A stretch of 64,000 bases of DNA from the NCBI GenBank assembly GCA_030530775.1, contig JAUMUG010000001.1:1-64000 (forward strand), read 5' to 3'. Under the pieces are notes generated by a model that saw only the letters and a program-made list of their open reading frames with translations, had not been told where the DNA came from and made no database searches. The stretch is from Lautropia sp. (GTDB lineage: Bacteria > Pseudomonadota > Gammaproteobacteria > Burkholderiales > Burkholderiaceae_E). Both the position numbers and the translations under genes were made by a program. Shown piece after piece: positions 25,751-35,865 of this stretch (its first letter is position 1; each line of letters begins with the position of its first letter).

Positions 25751-28303
25751 ATGTCAAATTCCTTGGAAAAAACCCCTGTGGAGGTTCGGCTCGGTGCCGC
25801 ACCCAAGAATCGGGATGAGGCGGTACGTTCCGCCGGCGAGCTGTTGATCAAAGCCGATTTTGCTCAACCCTCCTTCGTCGAAAGCCTGTTGAAACGGGAG
25901 AAGGTGGCAACCACCTTCCTGGGTCAGGGCGTGGCCATTCCTCACGGTATGGTCGAGGAAAAACACCTGGTCAAGAAGACCGGTCTCGGCGTTCTGCAAG
26001 TGCCGGGCGGCGTGGTCTGGGGAGTCGACGCAGAAGGCAAGGAACAGCGCGTGAATCTGGTGGTGGCCATTGCAGCCGCCTCCGACGAGCACATTCAGGT
26101 GCTGCGTAAGCTGACCCGGCTGATGCGTGACGAAGCCCGTATGCAGCACCTGCAGCAGACCGACAACGCCCAAGAGATCGTCGAGGCCCTCACCGGCGAA
26201 GCCAGCGCGGCAGCCGGTCCAGTACTGGAAGACTTCCCGATCGGACAGAGTATCACGTTGGGCTATCCGAACGGCCTGCACGCCCGCCCGGCCGGTCAAT
26301 GGGCAGAAACCGTGCGCCGCTTCAAGGCCAAGGTACACATCCGCTGCGGCGACGTGGTCGCCGATGCCCGCAGCGTCGCCTCGCTGCTGAGCCTGGGGGC
26401 CGGCAACAATGCCCAGCTGCGTGTCTCTGCCCAGGGCGATGACGCCCAATCGGCCATCAGTGCACTGCTCGGCATCATCAAACTGCTGGGCGACGAAGAG
26501 ACCCGTCAGGCCAAGCTGGCCGAAACACGTCAAAGCCAGGCCCAGGGCCTGGGCCGCGAGCTGGGCAATTGGCAGCCGGAAGCGCAACAGCGCTTCAACG
26601 GCATCGCCGCTGCACCCGGCCTGGTAGTGGGCACGCTGGTGCTGGCAACCAGCCAGACACTGGAAGTCGAAGACAGCTTCACCAACATCGGTCAAGAAGC
26701 AGCCACGCTCGACAAGGCGCTTTCCAACGCCGAGAAACAGCTGGGCACGCTGATCTCCAACGCCGAACGGCAGGGCAAGGCCGAACAGACCAACATCTTC
26801 AAGGCCCATCTCGAACTGCTGCGCGATGCCGCCTGGGTGCAGGAGGTGACGCGCTCGATCGTGGCCGGCCATGGCGCCGCCTGGGCATGGCAGCACGCAC
26901 TGACCGAACGGATCGAAGCCCAACGCGCCCTGAAGGATGCCACGCTGGCGGCCCGTTCCGCCGATCTACAGGACGTGGGCGAACGGGTATTGCGAAACCT
27001 GCTCGGCAAAGGTGACGACAGCAGTCAGACGGCCGGCTGGCCGGCCGATGCCATCCTGCTGGCCGACGATCTGGCGCCTTCGTTCACTGCCCAGATCGAC
27101 ACCAGCCGGGTCAAAGGCTTCTGCACCTCGAAGGGAGGCCCAACCGCCCATACCGCTATTCTGGCCCGGGCATTGGGTCTGCCAGCCGTCGTGGCCACCG
27201 GCCCGGGCGTGCTTTCGCCCAATCTGCTCAAGGGCGGCAACGTCAAAGCCATCCTGGATGGCTATCGCGGCACACTCTACGTGGCGCCGACCGAGGCTGC
27301 CCTGGCCGAAGCCGAGAAGCACATCGCCCACATCTCGCAACTGCAGGCCGAGGAAGCCAGGAACCGGATGAAACCTGCCGTCACCGAGGACGGCCACCGG
27401 GTCGAAATCGGCGCCAACGTCAACCGGGCCGACCAGGCCAAGCTGGCCCTGGAGGCCGGTGCCGAAGGCGTGGGTCTGATGCGAACCGAGTTCCTGTTCC
27501 TGGAGCGTGACCACGTGCCCGACGAGGAGGAGCAATATCAGGTCTACCGTGCCATGGTCGAAGTCCTGGCCGGCAAGCCACTGATCGTGCGCACCCTCGA
27601 CATCGGTGGTGACAAGCAGGTGCCGCACATGGCGCTGCCCCATGAAGAAAACCCCTTCCTGGGCGTCCGGGGCGCCCGGCTGCTACTGCGTCGGCCCGAC
27701 CTGCTGGACCCCCAGATGCGCGCCCTCTATCGCGCCGCCAGGCATGGTCCGCTGTCGATCATGTTCCCGATGATCAGCACGGTCGAAGAAGTCAAGGAAC
27801 TGCGCGAACGGATCGAGGCCATCCGTGCGGCCGTCGACGGCCCGAGTGTGCCGATCGGCATCATGATCGAAGTGCCCTCGGCCGCTCAGCTGGCCGACCA
27901 ATTGGCCAAATACGTCGACTTTTTCTCGATCGGCACCAACGACCTGACCCAGTACACGCTGGCCATCGACCGGCAGCACCCGGAACTGGCCGCCATGGCC
28001 GACGGTCTGCACCCGGCCGTACTGCGTCTGATCGCCGAAACAGTGGCCGGCGCCCGCCCCTACAAGCGCCATGTCGGTGTTTGCGGCGGTCTGGCAGGCG
28101 ATCCGCTGGGTGCCGCCATCCTGAGTGGTCTGGGCGTCGACGAGCTGAGCATGAGCACCACCGATCTGGGCACCATCAAGGCGTTGATTCGCCGACACAA
28201 CCTTGGCGAACTGCAGACACTGGCCCAGAAAGCACTGAATGCCGAAACCGTCGAGGATGTCCGGGCTCTGGGCGCCTCCCTCAAGTCGGCTTCGTCGAAA
28301 TAA
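25751..28303 (+). CDS. fruB: Fructose PTS multiphosphoryl transfer protein (EIIA-HPr-EI fusion)
   Basis: An 850-residue fusion that carries phosphate from PEP to the fructose permease. The domain order is EIIA(Fru) at about 1-150 with His65 in GVAIPHGM, an HPr domain at about 165-250 with His177 in GLHARPAG, and enzyme I at about 285-840 with His467 in GGPTAHTAI and Cys778 in VGVCGGLAGD. This is the betaproteobacterial/pseudomonad arrangement, in which fructose uptake needs no general EI/HPr. It is the first gene of fruB-fruK-fruA; the fruK start is 15 bases after its stop. Confidence 0.96.
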   Translation: MSNSLEKTPVEVRLGAAPKNRDEAVRSAGELLIKADFAQPSFVESLLKREKVATTFLGQGVAIPHGMVEEKHLVKKTGLGVLQVPGGVVWGVDAEGKEQRVNLVVAIAAASDEHIQVLRKLTRLMRDEARMQHLQQTDNAQEIVEALTGEASAAAGPVLEDFPIGQSITLGYPNGLHARPAGQWAETVRRFKAKVHIRCGDVVADARSVASLLSLGAGNNAQLRVSAQGDDAQSAISALLGIIKLLGDEETRQAKLAETRQSQAQGLGRELGNWQPEAQQRFNGIAAAPGLVVGTLVLATSQTLEVEDSFTNIGQEAATLDKALSNAEKQLGTLISNAERQGKAEQTNIFKAHLELLRDAAWVQEVTRSIVAGHGAAWAWQHALTERIEAQRALKDATLAARSADLQDVGERVLRNLLGKGDDSSQTAGWPADAILLADDLAPSFTAQIDTSRVKGFCTSKGGPTAHTAILARALGLPAVVATGPGVLSPNLLKGGNVKAILDGYRGTLYVAPTEAALAEAEKHIAHISQLQAEEARNRMKPAVTEDGHRVEIGANVNRADQAKLALEAGAEGVGLMRTEFLFLERDHVPDEEEQYQVYRAMVEVLAGKPLIVRTLDIGGDKQVPHMALPHEENPFLGVRGARLLLRRPDLLDPQMRALYRAARHGPLSIMFPMISTVEEVKELRERIEAIRAAVDGPSVPIGIMIEVPSAAQLADQLAKYVDFFSIGTNDLTQYTLAIDRQHPELAAMADGLHPAVLRLIAETVAGARPYKRHVGVCGGLAGDPLGAAILSGLGVDELSMSTTDLGTIKALIRRHNLGELQTLAQKALNAETVEDVRALGASLKSASSK

Positions 28304-28318
28304 GCAGGAAACTCTGTA

Positions 28319-29293
28319 ATGACTCAGGTACTCACCATAACGCTGAACCCGGCCATCGATCAGACCATTCCCCTGAAGGAACTGATTCCGGGTGATGTGC
28401 ACCGCGCCACGGGCTATTCCAGCACCGCGGGCGGCAAAGGCATCGGCGTGTCGATCATTCTGGCCGACCTCGGCGTGCCGACCATCGCCACCGGCTGGAT
28501 CGGCGCCGACAACGACGCGCTGTTCGTGGCAGCCTTCGAGGCCCACCGGATCAAGGACGCCATGATCCGCCTGCCCGGCAGCACCCGCACCAACGTCAAG
28601 CTGGTGGACACCGCCCGGGGCGAATCCACCGACATCAACCTGCCCGGCCTGCGGCTGACCGCCAACGACCGTGCGCATGCCGAGCTGATGCTGGGCGAGC
28701 GGGTCAACGCCTTGACCCGCCCCGGCGACTGGTGCGAACTGGCCGGCAGCCTGCCGCCGGGCTGCGATGTCCACACCTGGTTCCGTCTGGCCAAACTGCT
28801 GGTCGCCAAGGGGGTCAACGTCATCATCGACGTGGCCGGCGCCGCCCTGGGCGAACTGCTCAAGGGCTGGGCCAATGAAGTCTCGCCGACGATCGGCCCC
28901 GTCCTGATCAAACCCAACAAGCAGGAACTGGAAGAACTGGTCGGTCGCACCCTCGGCAGCGAAGCCGAGATCATCGAAGCCGCCGAACAGCTGCGCACCG
29001 GTGGTGTGCAGCGCGTCGTGGTGTCGATGGGGGGCGAAGGTGCCCTGATCATCGGTCCGGAAGGCCGCTGGAAGGGCATTCCGCCCAAAGTGACCGTCGC
29101 CACCACCGTCGGAGCCGGTGACACCCTGGTTGCAGGAACGACCGCCGCGCTGCTCAAAGGGCAGCCATTCCCGGACGCTGCCGTCTGGGGCATGGCCTGC
29201 GCTGCGGCGCGGGTCCAGCGGATCGACTTTGGACTGCCTCCGATCGCCGAAATCGAACCCCTGGCAAAACAGATCAGCGTCAAGAAACTCTGA
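28319..29293 (+). CDS. fruK: 1-phosphofructokinase
   Basis: Phosphorylates fructose 1-phosphate, the PTS product, to fructose 1,6-bisphosphate. The 324-residue PfkB-family kinase has TLNPAIDQTI at the N-terminus, GGKGIGVSIILADLG for sugar binding, and VGAGDTLVAGTTAALLKG with the catalytic Asp. It lies second in the fru operon between fruB and fruA, with short gaps on both sides. Confidence 0.96.
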   Translation: MTQVLTITLNPAIDQTIPLKELIPGDVHRATGYSSTAGGKGIGVSIILADLGVPTIATGWIGADNDALFVAAFEAHRIKDAMIRLPGSTRTNVKLVDTARGESTDINLPGLRLTANDRAHAELMLGERVNALTRPGDWCELAGSLPPGCDVHTWFRLAKLLVAKGVNVIIDVAGAALGELLKGWANEVSPTIGPVLIKPNKQELEELVGRTLGSEAEIIEAAEQLRTGGVQRVVVSMGGEGALIIGPEGRWKGIPPKVTVATTVGAGDTLVAGTTAALLKGQPFPDAAVWGMACAAARVQRIDFGLPPIAEIEPLAKQISVKKL

Positions 29294-29326
29294 TCGTTTA
29301 AGAAACCCCATTAAAGGAGAATCCTC

Positions 29327-31141
29327 GTGGCAAGTATCTTGGCGATCACCGCCAGCCAATCCGGGCCAGCACACAGCTTCATCATCGGTGAAGCGCTGCA
29401 GGCAGCCGCTGCCCGAGCCGGACATCAACTCAGCCTCAAGGTCCACAGCCACCTGGGCGAGCATGGCTCGTTCTCGGAAAGTGAGCTGGCCACCGCCGAC
29501 GTGGCCATCATCGTGGCCGACGGTCCCATCGACAAATCGGCCCTGCCCAGCAGCCTGAAAGTATTCGAATGCGCCCCCCAGGCCGTGTTCGACGATGCCG
29601 ACACGGTCCTGGTCGAGGCACTGGGTGACAAAGCGACCACGGCAACGCCCGTAGCCGCTGCCGGCGCAGCCACGGCAGCCGTTTCCGCGGCAGCCGGCGG
29701 CCCCGCACCCAAAGGGCTGAACATCGTTGCCATCACCTCGTGCCCCACCGGTGTGGCCCACACCTTCATGGCTGCCGAAGCACTCGAACAGGGTGCGACC
29801 GAAGCTGGTCACAAGATCAAGGTCGAGACTCAGGGTTCGGTCGGTGCCCAGAACGCGCTGACGCCGGCCGAAATCGCCGCCGCGGATCTGGTGGTGATTT
29901 CAGCCGACACCCAGGTCAACAAAGACCGCTTCGTCGGCAAGCGCCTCTACAGCACCAGCACCAAGGCGTCCATCCGTGACGCTGCCGCCGTCATCAACAC
30001 CGCCTACGCCCAGGCCACTCCCTGGGGCGGCGATGCTGGCGGCGAAGCGGTCGCCGCCGACAAGAAGGATGGCGAAAGCGAATCCGGCGCCAAGAAGGCC
30101 GGTTCCAGCGGTCCCTACAAGCACCTGATGACCGGTGTGTCCTTCATGCTGCCCTTTGTGGTGGCTGGCGGTCTGCTGATCGCTCTGGCTTTCGCCCTGG
30201 GCGGCATCGATGCAATGGATGACGCCAATACCGGTACCGCGGCCTGGACCCTGGGTAAGGTCGGCGCTCAGTTCGCCTTCACCCTGATGGTGCCGATCCT
30301 GGCGGGTTACATCTCGTTCTCGATCGCCGACCGGCCGGGTCTCGCGCCCGGCATGGTCGGTGGCTTCATCGCCAACACCGTCGGTGCGGGCTTCCTCGGT
30401 GGTATTCTGGCTGGTTTCCTCGCCGGCTATCTGACCAAATTCCTCAACGACTACATCAAGCTGCCTCGAACCCTGGCAGGTCTGAAGCCGGTGCTGATCC
30501 TGCCGCTGCTGGCCACCGGGATCGTCGGCTACCTGATGATGGCAGTGTTGGGCGACCCGATGGCAGCCATCATGAACGGGCTGACCGAATGGCTGAAGGG
30601 TATGCAGACCGGCAGTGTCGTGCTGCTGGGTGTGATCCTGGGTGCCATGATGGGCTTCGATCTCGGCGGCCCGGTCAACAAGGCGGCCTACGTGTTCGGC
30701 ACCACGCTGATCGCAAGCGATATCACCATCCCGATGGCTGCCGTCATGGCAGCCGGTATGGTACCGCCGCTGGGTATCGCCGTGGCCTGTTGGCTCTTCC
30801 GCAACCGCTTCAGCAATGAAGAACGCGAAGCTTCCAAGGCGGCTGCCGTGCTGGGCCTGTCCTTCATCACCGAAGGGGCCATTCCCTTCGTGGCCCGCGA
30901 CCCGCTGCGCGTCATCCCGGCCTGCATGATCGGTGCGGCCGTGGCCGGAGGCCTGTCGGCCATGTTCGGCGTCACACTGGCTGCACCGCACGGTGGCATC
31001 TTCGTGCTGGCCATCCCCGGCGCCGTCAATCACGTGCTGCTTTACGCGGCTGCCATTGCCGCCGGCGCCGTGGCTTGTGCGGTCGTGCTCGGCGTCCTCA
31101 AGCAACCGCTGTCCAAACAGGCTGTCGCCGCAACGGTCTGA
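29327..31141 (+). CDS. fruA: Fructose-specific PTS permease EIIB'-EIIB-EIIC
   Basis: A 604-residue membrane permease. Residues 1-105 are a degenerate EIIB' domain (ITASQSGPAHSF, lacking the phospho-cysteine). An Ala/Gly linker follows, then the active EIIB domain with the phosphorylated Cys in AITSCPTGVAHTFM at about residue 140, then EIIC from about residue 265 with eight or more membrane segments and the conserved EGAIPF block. The double EIIB with an inactive first copy is known for FruA. AAGGAGA lies 8 nt before the GTG start. A strong terminator follows at 31262-31299. Confidence 0.95.
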   Translation: MASILAITASQSGPAHSFIIGEALQAAAARAGHQLSLKVHSHLGEHGSFSESELATADVAIIVADGPIDKSALPSSLKVFECAPQAVFDDADTVLVEALGDKATTATPVAAAGAATAAVSAAAGGPAPKGLNIVAITSCPTGVAHTFMAAEALEQGATEAGHKIKVETQGSVGAQNALTPAEIAAADLVVISADTQVNKDRFVGKRLYSTSTKASIRDAAAVINTAYAQATPWGGDAGGEAVAADKKDGESESGAKKAGSSGPYKHLMTGVSFMLPFVVAGGLLIALAFALGGIDAMDDANTGTAAWTLGKVGAQFAFTLMVPILAGYISFSIADRPGLAPGMVGGFIANTVGAGFLGGILAGFLAGYLTKFLNDYIKLPRTLAGLKPVLILPLLATGIVGYLMMAVLGDPMAAIMNGLTEWLKGMQTGSVVLLGVILGAMMGFDLGGPVNKAAYVFGTTLIASDITIPMAAVMAAGMVPPLGIAVACWLFRNRFSNEEREASKAAAVLGLSFITEGAIPFVARDPLRVIPACMIGAAVAGGLSAMFGVTLAAPHGGIFVLAIPGAVNHVLLYAAAIAAGAVACAVVLGVLKQPLSKQAVAATV

Positions 31142-31496
31142 TTCCCTCGGGGGCCGGCCCGCTGCAGTCGTCACAACGACCGGCTGCAGCGACCCCGCCA
31201 AACCCGCCCATTTCGGCGACCTCCGATGGCGGGGTGCTGCCCCCGGCAAAGCCGCAAGACGACCCACAAAAAACCCGCGAGAGCGGGTTTTTTGTGGGTG
31301 TCACCGTTCTTGTGCAGCCTTGCCCGAATGAACTCCCACGGCACACGATCCGGGAAGTCCGGGGATCGAAGCAGACAGTACACTCCGGCCCGCACGGGAT
31401 GCAGCCGAGCGCCAGGCACCGGCTGCACCAATGGAAGGCCACTCCCGAACTGTATGGATGCTGCCATCCCAACCCGTCCCCGTGCCGGGCCGAGGC
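31142..31496. other. Intergenic region between fruA and the aldehyde dehydrogenase
   Basis: About 355 bases between two converging genes. It contains the terminator described separately and nothing else that I recognise. Confidence 0.5.
31262..31299. terminator. Intrinsic terminator of the fru operon, bidirectional
   Basis: A perfect 17-bp inverted repeat (31262-31278 and 31283-31299) with a GAGA loop. The GC-rich core CCCGC/GCGGG is flanked by six A and six T, so both strands give a stem followed by a U-run. It stops fruA transcripts from the left and aldehyde dehydrogenase transcripts from the right. Confidence 0.9.
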
Positions 31497-33023
31497 TCAG
31501 AAAAAGCCGAGCGCCTGCGGGCTGTAACTGACCAGCAGACATTTGGTCTGCTGATAGGCATTCAGCGCCATCTTGTGGTTTTCGCGGCCGATGCCCGAAT
31601 GCTTGTAGCCACCAAATGCAGCATGGGCCGGATAAAGATGATAGCAATTGGTCCAAACCCGGCCGGCCTCGATCTCACGGCCCATCCGATAGGCCCGGGT
31701 GCCGTTGCGGCTCCAGACCCCCGCTCCCAGCCCAAAGAAGGTGTCATTGGCAATCTCGATCGCCTCTTGCTCGTCCCTGAAGGTCACGACCGAAGCCACC
31801 GGTCCGAAGATCTCCTCCTGAAAGACCCGCATCCGGTTGTTGCCCAACAGCATGGTCGGCTTCACATAGAAACCGTCCTTCAACCCCTCGCCCGGATCGT
31901 TGCGGCTGCCGCCGATCAGCACCTCGGCGCCTTCATTGCGACCGATCTCGAAATAGGACAGGATTTTGTCGAGCTGCTGCTGCGAGGCCTGCGCCCCGAC
32001 CATCGTCGTCCGGTCGAGCGGATTGCCCGCCTTGATCATCTCCACCCGCTGCAACGCCTTCTGGATGAAACGCTCGTAGATCGACTCCTGCACCAGCACC
32101 CGCGACGGACAGGTGCAGATCTCGCCCTGATTCAGGGCGAACATCGTCAGTCCCTCCAATGCCTTGTCCAGAAAGGCATCGTCTCGATCCATCACGTCGG
32201 CAAAGAAGATATTGGGACTCTTGCCACCCAGCTCCATCGTCGTCGGGATCAGATTCTCGGCCACCGCATGCAGGATATGTTTGCCGACCGGCGTCGAGCC
32301 GGTGAAGGCCAGCTTGGCAATCCGCTTGTTGGTGGCCAGCGCCTCACCCGCTTCCTTTCCGAAGCCATTGATGACATTCAACACCCCTGGCGGAAACAGA
32401 TCACCGATCAACTCCATCAACAGCATGATCGATGCCGGTGTCTGCTCCGCCGGCTTCAGCACCACACAATTACCGGCCGCCAGAGCCGGAGCCAGCTTCC
32501 AGGCCGCCATCAGCAGCGGGAAGTTCCACGGAATGATTTGCCCGACCACCCCCATCGGCTCATGGAAATGATAAGCCACCGTATTTTCATCGATCTCGGA
32601 AATACCGCCTTCCTGCGCCCGGATGCAACCGGCGAAATAACGGAAATGGTCAATGGCCAACGGCACATCGGCCGCCATCGTCTCGCGCAGCGGCTTACCA
32701 TTGTCGATGGTCTCGGCCACTGCCAGCCGGGCCAGATTCTTTTCTATCCGATCGGCCACGGCCCACAACAGATTGGACCGATCCATCACCGAAGTACGGC
32801 CCCACTTGCGCCGGGCGGCATGGGCCGCATCCAGCGCCAGCTCGATGTCGGCCGCACTCGAACGCGGAATGCGGCAGAATGGCTGGCCGTCGATCGGCGA
32901 GACATTCTCGAAATAATTGCCATCGACCGGTGGCACCCACTTGCCATCGATATAGTTTTCGTATTGCGTCTTGAAGGGGAATTCGATGTCGATTCCCGCC
33001 CGCTTCAGATCACCCGTATCCAT
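31497..33023 (-). CDS. NAD-dependent aldehyde dehydrogenase, acetaldehyde dehydrogenase type
   Basis: Oxidises an aldehyde to the acid. The 508-residue protein has [10 protein letters not shown] and [10 protein letters not shown] for cofactor binding, [11 protein letters not shown], the catalytic Glu in MELGGKSP and the catalytic Cys in [11 protein letters not shown], where two cysteines flank Thr. The pattern, the long [12 protein letters not shown] start and the [14 protein letters not shown] end resemble AldB/ExaC acetaldehyde dehydrogenases. The start at 33023 fits that family; the longer frame to 33143 is unlikely. It converges on the fruA terminator. Confidence 0.93.
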   Translation of the reverse strand: MDTGDLKRAGIDIEFPFKTQYENYIDGKWVPPVDGNYFENVSPIDGQPFCRIPRSSAADIELALDAAHAARRKWGRTSVMDRSNLLWAVADRIEKNLARLAVAETIDNGKPLRETMAADVPLAIDHFRYFAGCIRAQEGGISEIDENTVAYHFHEPMGVVGQIIPWNFPLLMAAWKLAPALAAGNCVVLKPAEQTPASIMLLMELIGDLFPPGVLNVINGFGKEAGEALATNKRIAKLAFTGSTPVGKHILHAVAENLIPTTMELGGKSPNIFFADVMDRDDAFLDKALEGLTMFALNQGEICTCPSRVLVQESIYERFIQKALQRVEMIKAGNPLDRTTMVGAQASQQQLDKILSYFEIGRNEGAEVLIGGSRNDPGEGLKDGFYVKPTMLLGNNRMRVFQEEIFGPVASVVTFRDEQEAIEIANDTFFGLGAGVWSRNGTRAYRMGREIEAGRVWTNCYHLYPAHAAFGGYKHSGIGRENHKMALNAYQQTKCLLVSYSPQALGFF

Positions 33024-33481
33024 CTGTCGTCTCCTCCGGGGTCTTGGGCACCGCCCCGCGGTGTCCACGGTGGTCGGCACAGTGCCGTATCGGCCTGTCA
33101 TCATCGCGCCGCCCTGCTGCACACGGCCAGCGTCGATCGGCATCCCATCTTAAGCCAGCGTTTTCGGACGACCCATCGGGTACAACCCTTAGCCCGGCAT
33201 GCCATGTAGCGGACGTCGCCCCATTCACGATGGCCACAGTTGCCCGGACGCCATTCCCAACCATCCGTCAAAGAGCGCACAATAATCGGATCCGGAACAT
33301 CGTGCGAATCCAGTATACGGATACCGGTTACTGGCCCGGGCCGGGATCGGCCGTCACCGTCCGACTCATGGCCCCACGGCCAGCCGGAACCTGGAACCGC
33401 GGCTCTTCCCAGCAACCGGCACGACGGTATCCCGCTCTCGTTTTCCAGCCTCACGAGCAATCGAATCGATCGAATCACTGT
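33024..33481. other. Intergenic region between divergent aldehyde dehydrogenase and selD
   Basis: About 460 bases holding two divergent promoters. No recognisable ORF, RNA, operator or sigma-54 box was identified by eye. Confidence 0.4.
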
Positions 33482-34546
33482 ATGACAACGACCACTCCCG
33501 ACCAGGCCACACCCCGACTGACCTCCCTTTCGCATGGCGGTGGTTGCGGCTGCAAGATCGCCCCAGGTGTGCTCGAAGCGCTGCTGGCCAAAAACAGTCT
33601 GCCCGGCATCCTCCATCCCGATCTGCTGGTCGGCAGCGAGACCGCCGATGACGCCGCGGTCTACCGGATCAACGAGCATCAGGCCGTCGTCGCCACCACC
33701 GATTTCTTCATGCCGATCGTCGACGACCCACATGACTTCGGCCGCATCGCCGCCACCAACGCCATTTCCGATATCTATGCGATGGGAGCCACCCCGCTGA
33801 TGGCACTGGCCATCGTTGGCATGCCGATCAATGTGCTGCCGCACGAGGTCATCGGCCAGATCCTGGCCGGCGGGCAATCCGTCTGCCGCGACGCCGGCAT
33901 TCCGCTGGCCGGCGGCCACTCGATCGATTCGGTCGAACCGATCTACGGCCTGGTCGTCATCGGCCTGGTCGACCCCGGCAACCTCAAGCGCAACTCATCG
34001 GCCCAACCCGGCGATCTGTTGATCCTCGGTAAGCCGCTGGGCGTCGGCATCTATTCGGCCGCACTCAAAAAGAACCTGCTCAGCCCGGAGCATTATCGGA
34101 TGATGGTGGACAACACCACCCGGCTGAACCGTCCCGGCATCGACCTGGCCAAAATGCCCGATGTACATGCCCTGACCGACGTGACCGGCTTCGGCCTTCT
34201 GGGCCACAGCTGGGAAATGGCACGTGGCGCCGGTCTGCGCGCCAGGATCGACGCCAAGGCGATTCCCTTTCTGCCCGGGGTCCCGGAGCTGGCTGCTCAG
34301 GGCATCGTCACTGGCGCCTCCGGCCGCAACTGGGCGTCCTATGGCCGGCACATCGAGCTGCCGGCCGATATCGAACCCAGTCTGCAGGCCCTGCTGACCG
34401 ACCCGCAGACTGCCGGCGGCCTGTTGACCGCCTGCGCACCGGCCGCTCGGGACGAAGTACTGGCGGCGTTCACACGTTTTGGATTCGACAGCGCCCGAGT
34501 CATCGGCCATCTCGAAAGCGGAGAGCCAGGCGTCATAGTGTGTTGA
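33482..34546 (+). CDS. selD: Selenide, water dikinase
   Basis: Makes selenophosphate from selenide and ATP, for selenocysteine tRNA or 2-selenouridine in tRNA. The 354-residue protein starts with the catalytic loop [13 protein letters not shown], where Cys22 and Lys25 correspond to the essential E. coli Cys17 and Lys20. It continues with [36 protein letters not shown] and DPQTAGGLL, so no residue of the usual set is missing. The active-site Cys is encoded by TGC, not UGA. No selA, selB, selU or selenoprotein gene lies nearby in the window. Confidence 0.96.
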   Translation: MTTTTPDQATPRLTSLSHGGGCGCKIAPGVLEALLAKNSLPGILHPDLLVGSETADDAAVYRINEHQAVVATTDFFMPIVDDPHDFGRIAATNAISDIYAMGATPLMALAIVGMPINVLPHEVIGQILAGGQSVCRDAGIPLAGGHSIDSVEPIYGLVVIGLVDPGNLKRNSSAQPGDLLILGKPLGVGIYSAALKKNLLSPEHYRMMVDNTTRLNRPGIDLAKMPDVHALTDVTGFGLLGHSWEMARGAGLRARIDAKAIPFLPGVPELAAQGIVTGASGRNWASYGRHIELPADIEPSLQALLTDPQTAGGLLTACAPAARDEVLAAFTRFGFDSARVIGHLESGEPGVIVC

Positions 34547-34843
34547 ATCTGCGCAGCGCCAATGTCGGATCACTGAAGCTGCGCATGGAATGAGACGGGC
34601 CCCAATAGTCCAATACCAGCCAATGTACACATTTGAATCAAGCATCGGAGCCGCAGACATCGCCATGCAGAGCCATGCTCTCATCGGGCGAAACGTACCC
34701 CCCCATCGGCGGCCCACGAGGGCTGCCGGCACGCCAAACCTGCAAGACGAGCATCGGTTACGGCCGGTCTGCAGCACCGAGCTTCCCGCGGCCAGGCTTC
34801 GACACGCCTGATCGGATATCCAACTGAACAGAGGGGAACCAAC
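34547..34843. other. Upstream region of the amino-acid binding protein gene
   Basis: About 300 bases without a gene. The ribosome-binding sequence GAGGGGA lies at about 34831-34837 before the ATG at 34844. Nothing else was recognised. Confidence 0.4.
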
Positions 34844-35656
34844 ATGAACCCGCGTCCATTGCGTCGCCAACTACTGGCAAGCGGCTTCGCGCTGCTGGCC
34901 GGCGCCGCCGTCTTCTCTGCCCGCCCGACACAGGCTGCCGACGACACGCTGCAGCAGATCAAGCAACGTGGCAGCCTGCGTATCGGCGTCGAAGGTACCT
35001 ACCCGCCCTTCAATTTTCAGGACGAGAGCGGCCAGCTGGTCGGCTTCGAGATCGATCTCGGCCGGGCCATCGCCAGCAAGCTGGGCGTCAAGGCCGACTT
35101 TCAACCGACCAAATGGGACGGTCTTTTGGCCGCACTCGAAACCGGCCGCCTGGATCTGATCATCAACCAGGTCACCATCACCGAAGCACGTCAGGTCAAA
35201 TACAACTTCAGCCAACCCTACACCGTTTCGGGCATGCAAGCGGTGGTGCGCAAGGCCGATGTCGAAAAATACCCCACCCCCGAATCACTGTCGGGCAAGA
35301 AAGTGGGCGTGGGCCTGGGCACCAACTATGAGGAATGGCTGCGTCAGAACGTTCCGCAGGCCGATGTCCACGTCTATGAAGACGACCCGACCCAGAATCA
35401 GGATCTGGCGGTGGGCCGGCTGGACGCCGTCCTGGTCGACCGTCTGGCGGCACTTTACCAGATCACCCGGGGCAACGGCCGATTTGCGCTGGGCGGGCCG
35501 CCCTTCTCGCGCCAGACCTCGGGCATCCCGACCCGCAAGGCCGACGCCACCCTGCTGCAGGCCATCGACCATGCGATCGATGAATTGCGTGCCGAGGGCA
35601 AGTTGAACGAAATTTCGTCCAAGTGGTTCGACACCGATGTCACCGTGGTGGATTGA
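34844..35656 (+). CDS. Polar amino acid ABC transporter substrate-binding protein, cystine-like
   Basis: A 270-residue periplasmic solute-binding protein (SBP_bac_3). Residues 1-32 form a signal peptide (RRQLLASGFALLAGAAVFSA ending near TQAA). The mature part begins LQQIKQRGSLRIGVEGTYPPFNF, followed by GFEIDLGRAIA and KWDGLLAALETGRLDLIINQ. The whole pattern resembles the cystine-binding FliY/TcyJ group. The permease gene 12 bases downstream is truncated and no ATPase follows, so this transporter is incomplete unless partner genes exist elsewhere. Confidence 0.9.
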   Translation: MNPRPLRRQLLASGFALLAGAAVFSARPTQAADDTLQQIKQRGSLRIGVEGTYPPFNFQDESGQLVGFEIDLGRAIASKLGVKADFQPTKWDGLLAALETGRLDLIINQVTITEARQVKYNFSQPYTVSGMQAVVRKADVEKYPTPESLSGKKVGVGLGTNYEEWLRQNVPQADVHVYEDDPTQNQDLAVGRLDAVLVDRLAALYQITRGNGRFALGGPPFSRQTSGIPTRKADATLLQAIDHAIDELRAEGKLNEISSKWFDTDVTVVD

Positions 35657-35668
35657 TCCCCCCGCCCC

Positions 35669-35851
35669 ATGTTCGACCAACTACCCGTGATCACCGAATC
35701 GCTTCCCGCCCTGCTCGATGGCGCGGTCTACACCATCATCCTGAGCCTGGGAGGCATGTTCTTCGGGCTGATGCTGGGCTTTCTGCTGGCGCTGGGGCGG
35801 CTGTACGCCCCCAAACCCGTGCAATGGCTGGCGCTCGTCCATGTGTCCTTT
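35669..35851 (+). pseudogene. 5' remnant of an amino-acid ABC transporter permease
   Basis: The first 61 codons read as the start of a His/Glu/Gln-type permease: LPALLDGAVYTIILSLGG is the first membrane segment and MLGFLLALGRLYAPKPVQWLA the typical turn before VxVSF. Where family members continue with FRGTPLLVQ, the sequence changes to SCRPAHLLRS and loses all resemblance. Only about 14 bases further on is the stop codon of the converging EamA gene. The frame stays open to 36046, but that part is antisense to EamA. The rest of the permease and its ATPase are missing, so this is a deletion or replacement junction. Confidence 0.8.
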
Positions 35852-35865
35852 TCGTGCCGTCCGGC

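Noticed and set aside
27683-29812. 709-codon minus-strand frame over the fru operon
   Set aside because: Antisense to fruB, fruK and fruA, Gly/Gln/His-rich, no family resemblance.
29900-31267. 455-codon minus-strand frame over fruA
   Set aside because: Shadow of fruA; polar translation without domains.
31431-33209. 592-codon plus-strand frame over the aldehyde dehydrogenase
   Set aside because: Antisense to a well-supported enzyme; translation resembles the complement of its codon pattern.
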